Source of the DNA: a virus
DNA length: 64,000 nt
IMG/VR virus record: IMGVR_UViG_3300036792_000107
Location: 1 to 64,000 of that record
Strand: one strand, 5' to 3'
Of this stretch, positions 23,526 through 31,789 are shown piece by piece. Each line of letters starts with the position of its first letter. Position 1 is the stretch's first letter. The position numbers and the translations under genes were made by a program. The notes beneath the pieces were generated by a model, which saw nothing but the letters and a program-made list of their open reading frames with translations, searched no databases and was not told the origin of the DNA.

Positions 23526-24139
23526 CACGCCCCATCCTTACGATGGGTACGAATCCGGTGACAGTTAGCACATACCACGTCACACTTTAGCACTTCAGCC
23601 ATAATCTTGTCCCACGACCAGCCGAGCATAACGGCGACACCCTTTAGCTTCTCCTCACCGGGCCGGTGATCGAAATCTAGAGCGAATCCGTGCTCGGCAT
23701 AACCGCAGTCGGCACACCCTTTATCAATTTTGTACTTTGCAAGAAGCTGCCTTCGGTACCAACGACATTCATCGTTGCACCCCTTACAAAAACTGCGAGA
23801 AGAACTTCCTCGCAGTGGAGTGTTACACCCTTTACAGCAACCCGGTGTTTCATACCATGAACTCCGTATAGCTGGACGCCGGGAAAAGGTTCTCACGCGA
23901 TGGCAGTTAGCGCATACTACGTCACACTTTGCTATCTCCGCTTGCAAAACTTCAGCTCGTGCGAGCATCAACCAGGAGACCTGCTGCTTCTTAACTTCTC
24001 CCGGTCGATGATCAAAATCTAGCGCAGCAGCGTGTACAGCGAAGCCGCAGTCCGAACAGCCCTGCTTCAACTTGAGATCAGCTATTGAAGCCCTGTTATC
24101 TGCTGACTTCTTGCGTATGTACTCAGCCCTCTTTGTCAT
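23525..24139 (-). CDS. Tandem HNH endonuclease
   Basis: 204 residues with two copies of one HNH module: CSDCGFA..ALDFDHRPGE...KCDVVCANCHRVRT and CADCGYA..ALDFDHRPGE...KCDVVCANCHRIRT, joined by a Cys-rich linker (CKGCN). Each copy has the catalytic His of DFDH and the ANCHR finger. Start ATG 24139 in an ATGA overlap. AT-richer than its neighbours. An internal duplication inside a homing-type nuclease inserted in the lysis cassette. Confidence 0.8.
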   Translation of the reverse strand: MTKRAEYIRKKSADNRASIADLKLKQGCSDCGFAVHAAALDFDHRPGEVKKQQVSWLMLARAEVLQAEIAKCDVVCANCHRVRTFSRRPAIRSSWYETPGCCKGCNTPLRGSSSRSFCKGCNDECRWYRRQLLAKYKIDKGCADCGYAEHGFALDFDHRPGEEKLKGVAVMLGWSWDKIMAEVLKCDVVCANCHRIRTHRKDGA

Positions 24140-24600
24140 AACCACTCGCGGCCCTCCGGTTCAGGCGCGGTGAAGCCCTCCTTTGCCATGCGGCGCTGAA
24201 TCTTCGCCTTGCCCGCTTCAGGTGAGAGGTTCCCACGGATGTTGTTGCAGTTGAGCCCGCAGGTGAGGCACCTGTTCTTCTGCGTGTTCGCGGTGCCGTG
24301 CGCCGGCCGCAGGTTCGTGATCGAGTCGTCGCCGCCTTCGGCGTACTGGAGCACGTGGTCGGCCTGGAGAGCGCCGGGATGGCCGCAGAGCCAGCAGATG
24401 CCGTCGTAGTGGTCGATCACCGTGGCGACGATCCGCTTCCAGGCTTTGCCGCTGGGGTGCCTCTGCTCGCCCGCGTACCCCGACATGCGCTCGCCGGGTG
24501 TCTGCGGTGACGGCTTTGCCTCAAGATTAGATATGCCGGGTGCAGGCGTGGATTTAGACACGGGCTTCTTGCTCGATGCCGTTTTGTAGTTAGAGGGCAC
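24136..24600 (-). CDS. HNH endonuclease
   Basis: 154 residues. CWLCG, LQADHVLQYAEGGDDSITNLRPAHGTANTQK and a C-terminal CLTCGLNC give a canonical HNH (H in ADH, N in NLR, H in PAH). A disordered basic start of about 45 residues. GTG directly after the preceding stop. May be a homing nuclease or a packaging-associated HNH protein; the latter usually sits near terminase, which is not in this window. Confidence 0.8.
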   Translation of the reverse strand: MPSNYKTASSKKPVSKSTPAPGISNLEAKPSPQTPGERMSGYAGEQRHPSGKAWKRIVATVIDHYDGICWLCGHPGALQADHVLQYAEGGDDSITNLRPAHGTANTQKNRCLTCGLNCNNIRGNLSPEAGKAKIQRRMAKEGFTAPEPEGREWL

Positions 24601-24810
24601 TTAGCTGACGCTTTCCCAGCGCGGGATGAAACCCTCTTCAGGGCCGGTGAAAAACCCGTCAACGTTAACAAGGCCGTAGCCCACCGGAACCGGAATCCTG
24701 AAGCGCTGGCCGGCCCTGTCGGTTTCGAGGCGCAGCGTGTAGAAGCTCTCAGCGTCGTCGCGCCACACGCCCAGTTCCTTGAGCTTTTCCACGACTTCGT
24801 CCGTGGTCAT
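24601..24810 (-). CDS. Small protein after the endolysin
   Basis: 69 residues, ATG in a TGATG junction with the endolysin. Helix-strand pattern, no membrane segment. Unknown role in the lysis cassette. Confidence 0.6.
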   Translation of the reverse strand: MTTDEVVEKLKELGVWRDDAESFYTLRLETDRAGQRFRIPVPVGYGLVNVDGFFTGPEEGFIPRWESVS

Positions 24811-25841
24811 CAGCTCACCGCGATCTTGGCCAGGGCCTTGGCCGTGGAAGGCCCGTATACCCCGTCGGGGGTAAGGCCCGAGTGGACCTGGAAGTTCTTG
24901 ACCGCCGTCTCGGTCTGCGCGCCGAAGTCACCGTCTGCCTGGATGCCGCGAACGCCCCGCAGGCCGCTGTTGCGCAGGTAGTACTGCATGGCCGCGACCT
25001 GCTTGCCCGTGGTGCCGAACTTGAGCACCGGGTTGCCGCTGGGAACGACCGGAGGGGGCGGCGTCGGCTTGACTACGGTCACAGGGGGCTTCTTCTGGAG
25101 AGCGGCAGCGGTGGCCGGCCCGACGATTCCGTCAGCGGCGATCTTCTCGTGCGCCTGGAACTTCATCACCGCCGCGTACGTCTTGCCGCCGAAGTCGCCG
25201 TCCACGATCAGCTTGCCGATGCCGAGCACCGCAGCCCAGTAGTTGATCTCGATCTGCACCGTCTTGACGGCGTCCCCGGTCGAACCGAGCGTCAGCGTCG
25301 CAGGAGTCGGTGCGGGCGCGGGAGCGGCGTTGGAGACCACGTAGCCCCGGAACACGTCGTAGTCGTTGACGCCGGAGGCGTACTGGGTGGCGTCGGCCGT
25401 GGAGTTGCCGTAGCCGCAGCCCGAAGGGGAGCACAGGTGCTGGCCGATGTAGTGCGCGGTCCACAGGTAGTAGCTCAGGCGGGAGATCCCGTTGGCCTTC
25501 AGGAACAGCTCCAGGTCCTTCGCCCAGCTCGCCATCACGTAGACGAGCGGCTTGGACGCCCCGAACTTGCCCTGCTTCAGCCACGCCAGGCAGTCGGCGT
25601 AGGACCCGGACTGGGTTGCCGACAGGGTTCCCGGTTCGACATCGACGGCGACAGAGCCCGCAGACGCGGCGAGCCTCGTGGCCACGGAGATCAGGTAAGC
25701 GTGCGGGAAGCGGTCCTTGAGCGCGGTCATGTTGGCGAACGGCCCGTTGTAGTAGCCCGCGTAGACGCTGAACCCCGCGTCAAGGGCACTCACGGTAACG
25801 TTGTCCTGGCCCCAGACGCAGTCAGCGGGAACTGATGCCAT
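24810..25841 (-). CDS. Endolysin: glycoside-hydrolase-like domain plus two peptidoglycan-binding domains
   Basis: 343 residues. Residues about 1-167 look like a TIM-barrel lysozyme-type domain (GH25-like or DUF1906/Rv2525c-like): [19 protein letters not shown] with acidic Asp-x-Glu, and a final ADATQYAS. A Pro/Ala linker then two PG_binding_1 domains (about 180-248 and 268-343), each with DGDFG and a GVYGP/GIVGP turn. ATG 25841 follows AAAGGGGGC; an upstream start at 25886 is not needed. Cleaves host cell wall at lysis; first gene of a minus-strand cassette. Confidence 0.85.
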   Translation of the reverse strand: MASVPADCVWGQDNVTVSALDAGFSVYAGYYNGPFANMTALKDRFPHAYLISVATRLAASAGSVAVDVEPGTLSATQSGSYADCLAWLKQGKFGASKPLVYVMASWAKDLELFLKANGISRLSYYLWTAHYIGQHLCSPSGCGYGNSTADATQYASGVNDYDVFRGYVVSNAAPAPAPTPATLTLGSTGDAVKTVQIEINYWAAVLGIGKLIVDGDFGGKTYAAVMKFQAHEKIAADGIVGPATAAALQKKPPVTVVKPTPPPPVVPSGNPVLKFGTTGKQVAAMQYYLRNSGLRGVRGIQADGDFGAQTETAVKNFQVHSGLTPDGVYGPSTAKALAKIAVS

Positions 25842-26055
25842 GACGGCCCCCTTTCGTCGGTTTTCGCCCGGTTCCCAACGTACCATGACGGGGCAAAACG
25901 GGCACTCTCAGCCGCTGTTTACACTTGTTTACAAGGCCGATTCCCGGTTCACCTGAAATTTTTCTCTCAATCGGGACTACGAGCGGTAACAGTCGTGTTA
26001 CACCTAGCAACGGCAGCTGCTCCCCTAGCAGTAGTCACACGGAGGTGAAACGCAG
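25842..26055. promoter_or_regulatory. Divergent promoter region
   Basis: Separates the minus lysis cassette from the plus gene at 26056. It has two TGTTTACA repeats (about 25916-25934), a 6-bp inverted repeat GTAACA/TGTTAC near 25985-26000 and the motif GTTACACC, which recurs near other starts. Promoters for both directions are expected here. Confidence 0.5.
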
Positions 26056-26310
26056 ATGGCAAGAGTGCCTAGCGGACAAATCCCGGAACCCCGAGACGAC
26101 GACAACGACGACGACGGCTCGATGCCGCGCAAGCGGAACCAGCTGGACCCCGTCCCGAACGTCACCGTACTCGGGTACATGGACGGCAACATCGCCCTGC
26201 GCCTCGGATGGCGCACCGGGATGCGAGTCGTCTCCAACTCCCGTTTCAAGTTCATGCGGGAGGAACTGGAGATGAACATCATAGACGACCCGGACGAATA
26301 CCTCTTCTAA
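26056..26310 (+). CDS. Small acidic hypothetical protein
   Basis: 84 residues behind GGAGGTGAAACGCAG. An Asp-rich patch (about 14-20), then an alpha/beta end. No family recognised. Confidence 0.65.
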   Translation: MARVPSGQIPEPRDDDNDDDGSMPRKRNQLDPVPNVTVLGYMDGNIALRLGWRTGMRVVSNSRFKFMREELEMNIIDDPDEYLF

Positions 26311-26340
26311 CCCCAGACCCCTTCAGGAGGCCATCCCACC

Positions 26341-26475
26341 ATGGCTGAACGACAGGTACAACCAAATAGACCGCGTCGGCGCAAGAAGCGCAGGAGGCGA
26401 ATCTGCCCCGTCAGGCCCCGCGCCTGGCGGGGCTCGCCTTTGCCTACCAGCCGTCAGCGTGGTCCACGCACTTAA
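26341..26475 (+). CDS. Possible Arg-rich peptide
   Basis: 44 codons behind AGGAGG; the first half contains PRRRKKRRRR. The frame runs through a terminator-like hairpin and overlaps the minus gene's end, which argues against it; the strong ribosome site argues for it. Confidence 0.4.
   Translation: MAERQVQPNRPRRRKKRRRRICPVRPRAWRGSPLPTSRQRGPRT
26405..26433. terminator. Terminator between convergent units
   Basis: 26405-26416 pairs with 26422-26433 (12 bp with one G-U in the + RNA, 5-base loop). Placed just past the minus gene ending at 26444 and downstream of the plus gene ending at 26310. Confidence 0.75.
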
Positions 26476-26614
26476 TCGGCCAGATCGGCTCGCACAGCTC
26501 GCACTCCCCGCTGAGCAGCGCCGGGAACTCCCGTTCTTCTTCTTCTTCTTCTTCTTCTTCTTCTTCTTCTTCTTCTTCTTCTTCTTCTTCTTCTTCTTCT
26601 TCGCGTTCGCTCAT
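26444..26614 (-). CDS. Polyglutamate protein with Cys/His motif
   Basis: 56 residues: MSER, then 23 consecutive Glu, then a 29-residue end with CELC-x7-CVDH, which could bind zinc. All 23 Glu codons are GAA. It starts one base after the stop of the 26921 gene, so the pair forms a minus operon. The frame, spacing and motif make it a real gene; function unknown. The repeat should be length-variable. Confidence 0.7.
   Translation of the reverse strand: MSEREEEEEEEEEEEEEEEEEEEEEEEREFPALLSGECELCEPIWPIKCVDHADGW
26534..26602. repeat. (TTC)23 / (GAA)23 microsatellite
   Basis: 69 bases of uninterrupted TTC on the + strand, lying inside the 26444-26614 gene and coding its polyglutamate. GAA/TTC runs can form triplexes and change length by slippage. 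Confidence 0.95.
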
Positions 26615-26615
26615 G

Positions 26616-26921
26616 TCAGTGGTTACCGTGGAACTTCTGCGCGTCCTTGATCTTCTGCGCGAAATCGACCGTGTGCGAAGAAGCGAGGGTGGTCTTACCC
26701 ATGTCCTTCAGGTTGACCGGCTTGAACGAGCTGTTCAGGGCGTCGGCCAGGTCGTCAGCGCCCGTGGAAGCGGCTACGGACTTGACGGGGTCGCGGACTA
26801 CGGAAGCGGCTGTGGCGTTCGCGGCGTCCTTAGCCTCAAGCTCGGCGAGCAGCGCGGCTGCCTGCGCCTCGGCATGCTGGAGGTCGGCGTTCGCCTGTGC
26901 GTTCGGGTCCAGGGGGTTCAT
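26616..26921 (-). CDS. Ala-rich helical protein
   Basis: 101 residues, an Ala/Asp/Lys helix-rich protein without Cys. ATG at 26921 with TACACT at -12 to -7 and no ribosome site, so probably leaderless. Function unknown; could be a minor virion or scaffold-like protein. Confidence 0.65.
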   Translation of the reverse strand: MNPLDPNAQANADLQHAEAQAAALLAELEAKDAANATAASVVRDPVKSVAASTGADDLADALNSSFKPVNLKDMGKTTLASSHTVDFAQKIKDAQKFHGNH

Positions 26922-26927
26922 GCGGCC

Positions 26928-26933
26928 AGTGTA
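26928..26933 (-). promoter_or_regulatory. -10 hexamer of leaderless type for 26921 gene
   Basis: TACACT on the minus strand, six bases from the ATG. The same hexamer at the same spacing precedes the 55264 gene. Confidence 0.55.
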
Positions 26934-27025
26934 CGGCCCTTACGGTGCCCTTACGAGGGGTACTGGATTCTACCAGGCGATGTTACCCTTCACGTGTACC
27001 CTTCCCCTCTCGAAGGAGGTACGCC

Positions 27026-27775
27026 ATGGTTGCCGTTGTCAGCGCCCCTGCCCCGGCGTCCTACCGCGTCCAGCCCGGAGACACGCTTTCGGCGATCACC
27101 GAAGAGTTCTACGGGAACGAAGCAGACTGGCCCGCGCTCGCGAAGGCCAACCGCCAGATGAAGAACCCGGACGTGCTGCACGCGGGCGACCTGGTGAAGC
27201 TGCCGAAGACGCTGGGTGCCTCCACGGTCACAGCCGCGTTCACCCAGCCGCTTCCCGTGCACGTACCGCAGCACGCCGCAGCGCCGAAGCCCGTTTTCAC
27301 CCCGAAGGCCGCACCCGTGTACGCACCGACGCACACGGCAGCCAGGGCCGTCCCGGTGCCCGTAGGAATTCCGGCGTCCGGCAACATGGTCGGCATCGCT
27401 GCGTACTTCGAAGACCACGGATTCACCCGCGCAGCCTCGGCGGGCATAGCAGCGGCGGTCTGGGGCGAATCGGGAGGCAACCCCGAAAGCGTCGGGTCGG
27501 GCGGATTCGGCCTGATCGGCTGGACCGGCAACACAGTCGGCCTTCCCGCCGGGTACTACCCGGACGGCGACCGCGCCCGTGACATGAGCATCCAGCTCGC
27601 CGGGGTTGTCGGGTACATCGACGCCGAAGGCGGCAAGAACGTCCTCAACGACGCCGGAGGGCCTGTGTCCGCCGCTGAGGTGTTCTCCCGGGTCTTCGAG
27701 AGGCCCGCTGTCCTGTACTCCGACATCCACTACGGCGGGGCAGGCGACCCCACCGCGATCTACAGCGCGCTATAG
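27026..27775 (+). CDS. LysM plus phage tail lysozyme-like protein
   Basis: 249 residues. LysM domain at about 12-60 (YRVQPGDTLSAI ... LHAGDLVKLP), a Pro/Ala linker, then about 125-249 a lysozyme-like domain (YFEDHGFTRAASAGIAAAVWGESGGNP, GGFGLIGWTG) like the phage tail lysozyme family; the Glu of WGESGG is the likely catalytic acid. Behind CGAAGGAGGTACGCC. No signal peptide. A peptidoglycan hydrolase, either virion-borne for entry or accessory to lysis. Confidence 0.8.
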   Translation: MVAVVSAPAPASYRVQPGDTLSAITEEFYGNEADWPALAKANRQMKNPDVLHAGDLVKLPKTLGASTVTAAFTQPLPVHVPQHAAAPKPVFTPKAAPVYAPTHTAARAVPVPVGIPASGNMVGIAAYFEDHGFTRAASAGIAAAVWGESGGNPESVGSGGFGLIGWTGNTVGLPAGYYPDGDRARDMSIQLAGVVGYIDAEGGKNVLNDAGGPVSAAEVFSRVFERPAVLYSDIHYGGAGDPTAIYSAL

Positions 27776-27844
27776 GTGCCTGATCAGCCATACTGCGGCG
27801 AGAACGCCGATGACTACGATCAGCACTACAAGCCAGGTTGCCAT
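27770..27844 (-). CDS. 24-residue membrane peptide
   Basis: A single membrane helix with a basic tail, behind a textbook GGAAGGAGGCGATT ribosome site. Its stop overlaps the last codons of the opposite-strand lysozyme gene by six bases. Confidence 0.6.
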   Translation of the reverse strand: MATWLVVLIVVIGVLAAVWLIRHL

Positions 27845-27876
27845 AATCGCCTCCTTCCCTCATTAACCAGCGTAGG

Positions 27877-28380
27877 TCAAAAACTCGCGATCAGCGCGTC
27901 TAGCTCCGGTGTGCGCTGGAACCATTCACCGTTAACACGCAACGCTGCAAGGTGGTGATGGAAGTACGCTTCTAGCTTGTAGACGTCCGACGTCGGCAAT
28001 GTACCTAGTAGTACGAGCTTCCTCGGATTGCCTACCTGAAGCTGGCTCATACGGAGAGTTACTGATGCCTGCTTCGATAGCCCGATTTTTACATAACGCT
28101 CGTCGCCTTCTTCTGCGATAAAGTAAACGACGCCTTCTACAGAAGTGTTAAAGCGAGTCTTCTCACGACACACTTCACACAGCGCCATTCCTTCGATGGC
28201 GACCTTAGAGCACAAAACGCACTTCCCGGCTTCGCGCGCCTCAGCCTCGTATCCGCGATTCCTGATAGTGTGCTTGTCAGCGCACAAACGGCACCTCAAC
28301 TTAGTCGCGAGAGGTGTCTTCCCGCAGTCCTTACAACGGCCTTCACGCACGTATTGTGCGTAGTATTTCGCATTCGGCAT
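27877..28380 (-). CDS. Zinc-ribbon plus T5orf172/GIY-YIG-like nuclease
   Basis: 167 residues. Three zinc knuckles in the first half (CKDC/CRLC, CVLC/CEVC), then about 82-167 a T5orf172 (Mug113)-type GIY-YIG domain: VYFIAEEGDERYVKIGLS, an R in LRMSQLQ, LEAYFHHHLAALRVNGEWF. Low GC. Probably a homing nuclease. ATG 28380 with TATATT at -12 to -7. Confidence 0.75.
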   Translation of the reverse strand: MPNAKYYAQYVREGRCKDCGKTPLATKLRCRLCADKHTIRNRGYEAEAREAGKCVLCSKVAIEGMALCEVCREKTRFNTSVEGVVYFIAEEGDERYVKIGLSKQASVTLRMSQLQVGNPRKLVLLGTLPTSDVYKLEAYFHHHLAALRVNGEWFQRTPELDALIASF

Positions 28381-28386
28381 ACGCCC

Positions 28387-28392
28387 AATATA
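28387..28392 (-). promoter_or_regulatory. -10 hexamer of leaderless type for 28380 gene
   Basis: TATATT on the minus strand, six bases from the ATG; no ribosome site in between. Confidence 0.55.
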
Positions 28393-28504
28393 CCCCCATT
28401 TACCTCAATGTGGGTAAAAACCCTTTGACTTTGAGGGGGGAATTTTCAAAACCTTATTCTAAGGGCATTCCCTGGTTTCGGCTGGAACAAAAAGTATCGT
28501 CAGC

Positions 28505-28615
28505 TCAGAGCACCCCGAAGCTCCGCAGGATGTAGAAAATCTCCATGGCGATGTAGAACGCCACCGCCCACGCGAACATGGTCACGGCACAGCCGAAGCG
28601 GTCAACGGCGTTCAC
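28505..28615 (-). CDS. 36-residue membrane peptide
   Basis: GTG start overlapping the polymerase stop (GTGA), so translationally coupled to it. One membrane helix with aromatic ends. Unknown role. Confidence 0.6.
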   Translation of the reverse strand: MNAVDRFGCAVTMFAWAVAFYIAMEIFYILRSFGVL

Positions 28616-31600
28616 GAGCTATCAGGCCAGCTTTCCCACGGCTCGTCTGTGTCCGCACCGATCATGACCTCGAACCCGGGTGAGCTTAGCACAGTCGAGC
28701 GCATGCAGTTCTGGAGAGCGCGGGTAGCCTCGTGAGCCTCGTCAGCGGGGACAAGCACGTCAATTTCATCATGAATAGGCAGCAGCGGCAGCTTGCCCCA
28801 CCGGGTACGGCTCCAGCGGATCAGCCCGTCGATCAGCAGCTCCCGCGCAGTTCCCTGGATGGCCCCGTTGCCCGCAGCGTGCGCGCCGTTGGTGACGTAG
28901 ACATTGCGCCCTGAGTAGGTCTGGTAGACCATGTGGCGCGCGGTTCCGGGGATCTCCTGGCTGAAGTTGGTGCCCGTGGAGTAGTCGCGCCACATGCGCG
29001 TGCCCTTTTCGTAGCACATACGTAGCCACGTGTCCCATTGGGTGTACGCAGGTGCTACAGAGTTGAACGCCTCCCACACCTGCTGCATGAGTTCGATGTC
29101 GCAGCCCACCTGGTCAGCCGCAGTAGCGGGACCGCCGCCGAACAGCCGGGTGAACGTGCCGCGCTTGGCCTGGTACCTGTGCTCCTTGGTGGCCTCCGGG
29201 CCGTGCGCGGTGTGGGCCGTCAGCCAGTGCAGTCCCAGGTGCTCTTTGCCTTCACCGCACGCGCAGAACTGCGGCCCGTCAGGGTACTCGTCGGGGTGAA
29301 CGAACTCCCCGCACCTGCGGCACTGGTTCGACGTCTCTGCCTCGTACAGCCCCCTGTCACCGGACAGCGCAGCCGCAACCCGGATCTCGCAGCCCTCGAA
29401 GTCGGCGCTGATGCCCCGCAAAGGCGTCAGAATGCCCCCAGAAGGGACGATCTCCCACTGACCGTCCCGGAGTGCCAGAAACGCCTCTCCGGCCCGCACA
29501 CAGGCCCGTATGCCCCCTTGACGGCTGTTACCGGAGACGATGACCTTCCCGTTGCAGCGGACGACGACCGCGCCCGAGGAAACCGTCACGCAGTGAACCA
29601 TCCCGTCCGAGTCTTCCTCGGTTACGTTCGTACGGGACGCCCACCGCTCGGCCTTCGGGAATACCTGCACGTTGGCGTACTCGCGCCCGTCTACGCGCTT
29701 GAACGACCGGCACGTGGAATGCCCCGACAGGAACGCCGCCATCTCCACGGCGTCAACTGCGTCCGCGCGGCTAAGAGCCTGGTTGTAGGAAGCACACCGG
29801 GTACTGTCGCCATCCCAGATCATGACCTCGCTCAGGAAGCCGTCAAGCTCTGAAGAATCCAGTTCCAGCAGCGCGGGGATGCTGAACGTCTTGGAAGGCA
29901 TCGAAAGCCACGGGACGCAGTCGGCCTCGTAAGCCTTGGCTTCCATGATGACCTTGCCACCTGCGGTGTTCGGTGTGGTCCTGACTTCGAACCCCAGCTC
30001 ACGGGCACGGTCAGCCTTACGCTGCTTCGTGATCTTGATGGAAACGAACCGCCGGTCGGCGGCAAAGTAACCGTCTGCCTGCACGGCAACGGCACGATAC
30101 AGCGCAAGGCGTTCGGCGTCGTTCAGCTTGCGTCCCTTGAGCCGGCCGCCCCGGATGAACTTGCGGTCCACGATCTTGTCGTCAGTACCGTGCTTCAGCC
30201 ACGAATCCGCGCGTTCGACCATGAGCTTGCCGTCGCGGGTCTTGGAGTAGACACGGTGGTTCGGGGTGACGAGCTGTTCGTGGTGCTCGCCTTTGATGCG
30301 GATCATCGTACCGTCGTACGGCTGGTGGGTAACCGCTTCGGGAACGACGAACTCGATGATTCCTTCTGCCCATTGGGCTACGTGCTCCGAGCCGTCTAGC
30401 TCGGGAAACGCCTTCCAGCCCTGGTCTGTAAGGATGTCCATGTCTGAAGTATAACAGAACTGCTGCCCGTTGGGGCGAACGCAGGACATGCGGCCGGTCT
30501 TCGCGTTGATCGTGTACACCGTGGGCCGCATCATCGAGTCGCCGTGGGTGCACAGGTTCTCAAGCGGCCTCAGCAGCAGCCCGAGCTTCGTTACCTGCCC
30601 CCGGTAGCTGACGATGCTGCGGGCCAGTTCGCTGCCGCGCTTCGCGATAGGCTCCAGCGATTCCTTCCCGGCGGTGGGCTTCTTCGTCTTGCGGTCGCAC
30701 TTCAGCGGGAACTCTGCCGGGCGCTCCAGCAGGTACTCCAGCACTTCCTTCGACGCGGACGGGTTGACGATCCGGCCTTCGGTCAGCTTCTCCACGGTTT
30801 CGCGGGCTTCGGCGTGGCCGGCCTCGGCTTCGGCGATCTTGGCGCGGATGTGGCCGAAGTCCAGCGGGAAGCCGTCCATCGCCGCCCTGGCGCAGACCTT
30901 CTGCGCGATGCGTTCCCGCTCCATGACGTCAGCGCCCACCGGAAGCGGCGGGAGGACCCGGAGCACCGCTGCGAGATCGAGTACGTCCGAGCCCGCGTAG
31001 CGCACCATCACCGTCGCGAACTTCGACACCTGGTGCCAGCCGTTGCGCTCGGGAGGGGTCGTGTTGTCGGTCTTCTTCAGGCACTTCATGACCGCGAACA
31101 GCTTGTCCTTGGCCTCTTCGGCTGACGGCGACACCGCGTACTCGCGAAGGAGGTCTTGGGCCAGCTGCTTGAGCTTGTCGGCCTCGGAGCCGCAGAGCAT
31201 CGGGTCGGTGAGCTTGGCGCGGATGACGGAGTCGTGGAGCTTGTCCCAGATGTCATCCCAGCTGATCAGCCCGGCTACCACGCACGGCACCGCGTCGGCC
31301 GTCACCGAGTGAGCCCAGATCCTCCCGGCGGCGTTCAGCGCCCAGCTCGCGATCATCGCCTGCTTCTCGTCGGCCGCGTCCAGCACCACGGCCATCTCCT
31401 CGCCGCCCAGCTGCACGGTGCGGAGTTCGTAGTACTGGTGCCCGACCCAGTACCCGGACGTTTCGGTGTCCAGGCAGAGGTCTTCAAGGTACTGCTCGAT
31501 GATCTCCACGGCTGTCATCGCGTGGATCTCTTTGACCGTGCCGTCACGCAGGACGACAGCGGGCAGCTGCACTCGCCCCTCTTCGGCTTCGTCCCGCTTC

Positions 31601-31722
31601 TGCTGCTTGGCGGCGGCTATCTGCTCGCGGGCCAGCCTGGTCCGGTTTTCCTTTTCGGCGGCGCGCTTGGCTCTCGCGTAGCCAGCCTTGCACGCCTTCA
31701 CCCTCGGGTCCATCTTCGGCAC
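28612..31722 (-). CDS. Family A DNA polymerase with intein
   Basis: 1036 residues, of which 423-732 are an intein; the mature protein would have 726. N-terminal 3'-5' exonuclease-like domain (LCLDTETS with Asp/Glu; ExoIII-like VRYAGSD). Polymerase motifs: RMSCVRPN...QQF, motif A SADFEGCEIR, motif B RYQAKRGTFTRLFGGG, motif C LPIHDEIDV. A Cys-rich insert CRRC...CAC lies between A and B. Starts GTG 31722 (ATG at 31713 possible); TAGAGT lies at -12 to -7, so probably leaderless. Replicative polymerase, divergent from the primase-helicase gene. Confidence 0.9.
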   Translation of the reverse strand: MPKMDPRVKACKAGYARAKRAAEKENRTRLAREQIAAAKQQKRDEAEEGRVQLPAVVLRDGTVKEIHAMTAVEIIEQYLEDLCLDTETSGYWVGHQYYELRTVQLGGEEMAVVLDAADEKQAMIASWALNAAGRIWAHSVTADAVPCVVAGLISWDDIWDKLHDSVIRAKLTDPMLCGSEADKLKQLAQDLLREYAVSPSAEEAKDKLFAVMKCLKKTDNTTPPERNGWHQVSKFATVMVRYAGSDVLDLAAVLRVLPPLPVGADVMERERIAQKVCARAAMDGFPLDFGHIRAKIAEAEAGHAEARETVEKLTEGRIVNPSASKEVLEYLLERPAEFPLKCDRKTKKPTAGKESLEPIAKRGSELARSIVSYRGQVTKLGLLLRPLENLCTHGDSMMRPTVYTINAKTGRMSCVRPNGQQFCYTSDMDILTDQGWKAFPELDGSEHVAQWAEGIIEFVVPEAVTHQPYDGTMIRIKGEHHEQLVTPNHRVYSKTRDGKLMVERADSWLKHGTDDKIVDRKFIRGGRLKGRKLNDAERLALYRAVAVQADGYFAADRRFVSIKITKQRKADRARELGFEVRTTPNTAGGKVIMEAKAYEADCVPWLSMPSKTFSIPALLELDSSELDGFLSEVMIWDGDSTRCASYNQALSRADAVDAVEMAAFLSGHSTCRSFKRVDGREYANVQVFPKAERWASRTNVTEEDSDGMVHCVTVSSGAVVVRCNGKVIVSGNSRQGGIRACVRAGEAFLALRDGQWEIVPSGGILTPLRGISADFEGCEIRVAAALSGDRGLYEAETSNQCRRCGEFVHPDEYPDGPQFCACGEGKEHLGLHWLTAHTAHGPEATKEHRYQAKRGTFTRLFGGGPATAADQVGCDIELMQQVWEAFNSVAPAYTQWDTWLRMCYEKGTRMWRDYSTGTNFSQEIPGTARHMVYQTYSGRNVYVTNGAHAAGNGAIQGTARELLIDGLIRWSRTRWGKLPLLPIHDEIDVLVPADEAHEATRALQNCMRSTVLSSPGFEVMIGADTDEPWESWPDSS
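29527..30456 (-). other. Intein in DNA polymerase (310 residues)
   Basis: Begins with Cys1 in CYTSDMDILTDQGWKAF after QQF, has a block B-like LVTPNHRVYS, an endonuclease-like block (RAVAVQADGYFAADRRF, degenerate LAGLIDADG style), and ends VVRCNGKVIVSGN followed by Ser+1. Removing it restores RPNGQQF-SRQGGIRAC, the conserved polymerase segment just before motif A. A class 1 intein; whether the nuclease is active is unclear. Confidence 0.9.
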
Positions 31723-31728
31723 GCCAGG

Positions 31729-31734
31729 ACTCTA
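31729..31734 (-). promoter_or_regulatory. -10 hexamer of leaderless type for polymerase
   Basis: Minus strand TAGAGT then CCTGGC then GTG. The whole box resembles that of the divergent gene (TACAGT, GCTGGC, ATG). Confidence 0.6.
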
Positions 31735-31789
31735 TCTCACGAGACACCCCGAATGTGGCTTAACTTACCAACGTCTTAGCTTCGTCGTC

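Noticed and set aside
24882-25835. 317-codon plus ORF opposite the endolysin
   Set aside because: Arg/Gly/Val-rich shadow of the endolysin with no ribosome site.
26534-26602. CRISPR or spacer array at the repeat
   Set aside because: It is a pure trinucleotide run with no spacers; no CRISPR repeat or cas operon exists in the window, and the Cas4-like gene is a stand-alone phage nuclease.
26459-26650. Plus-strand ORF with a run of about 23 phenylalanines
   Set aside because: It is the TTC repeat read on the wrong strand; the minus frame has a proper start, an operon partner and a Cys/His motif.
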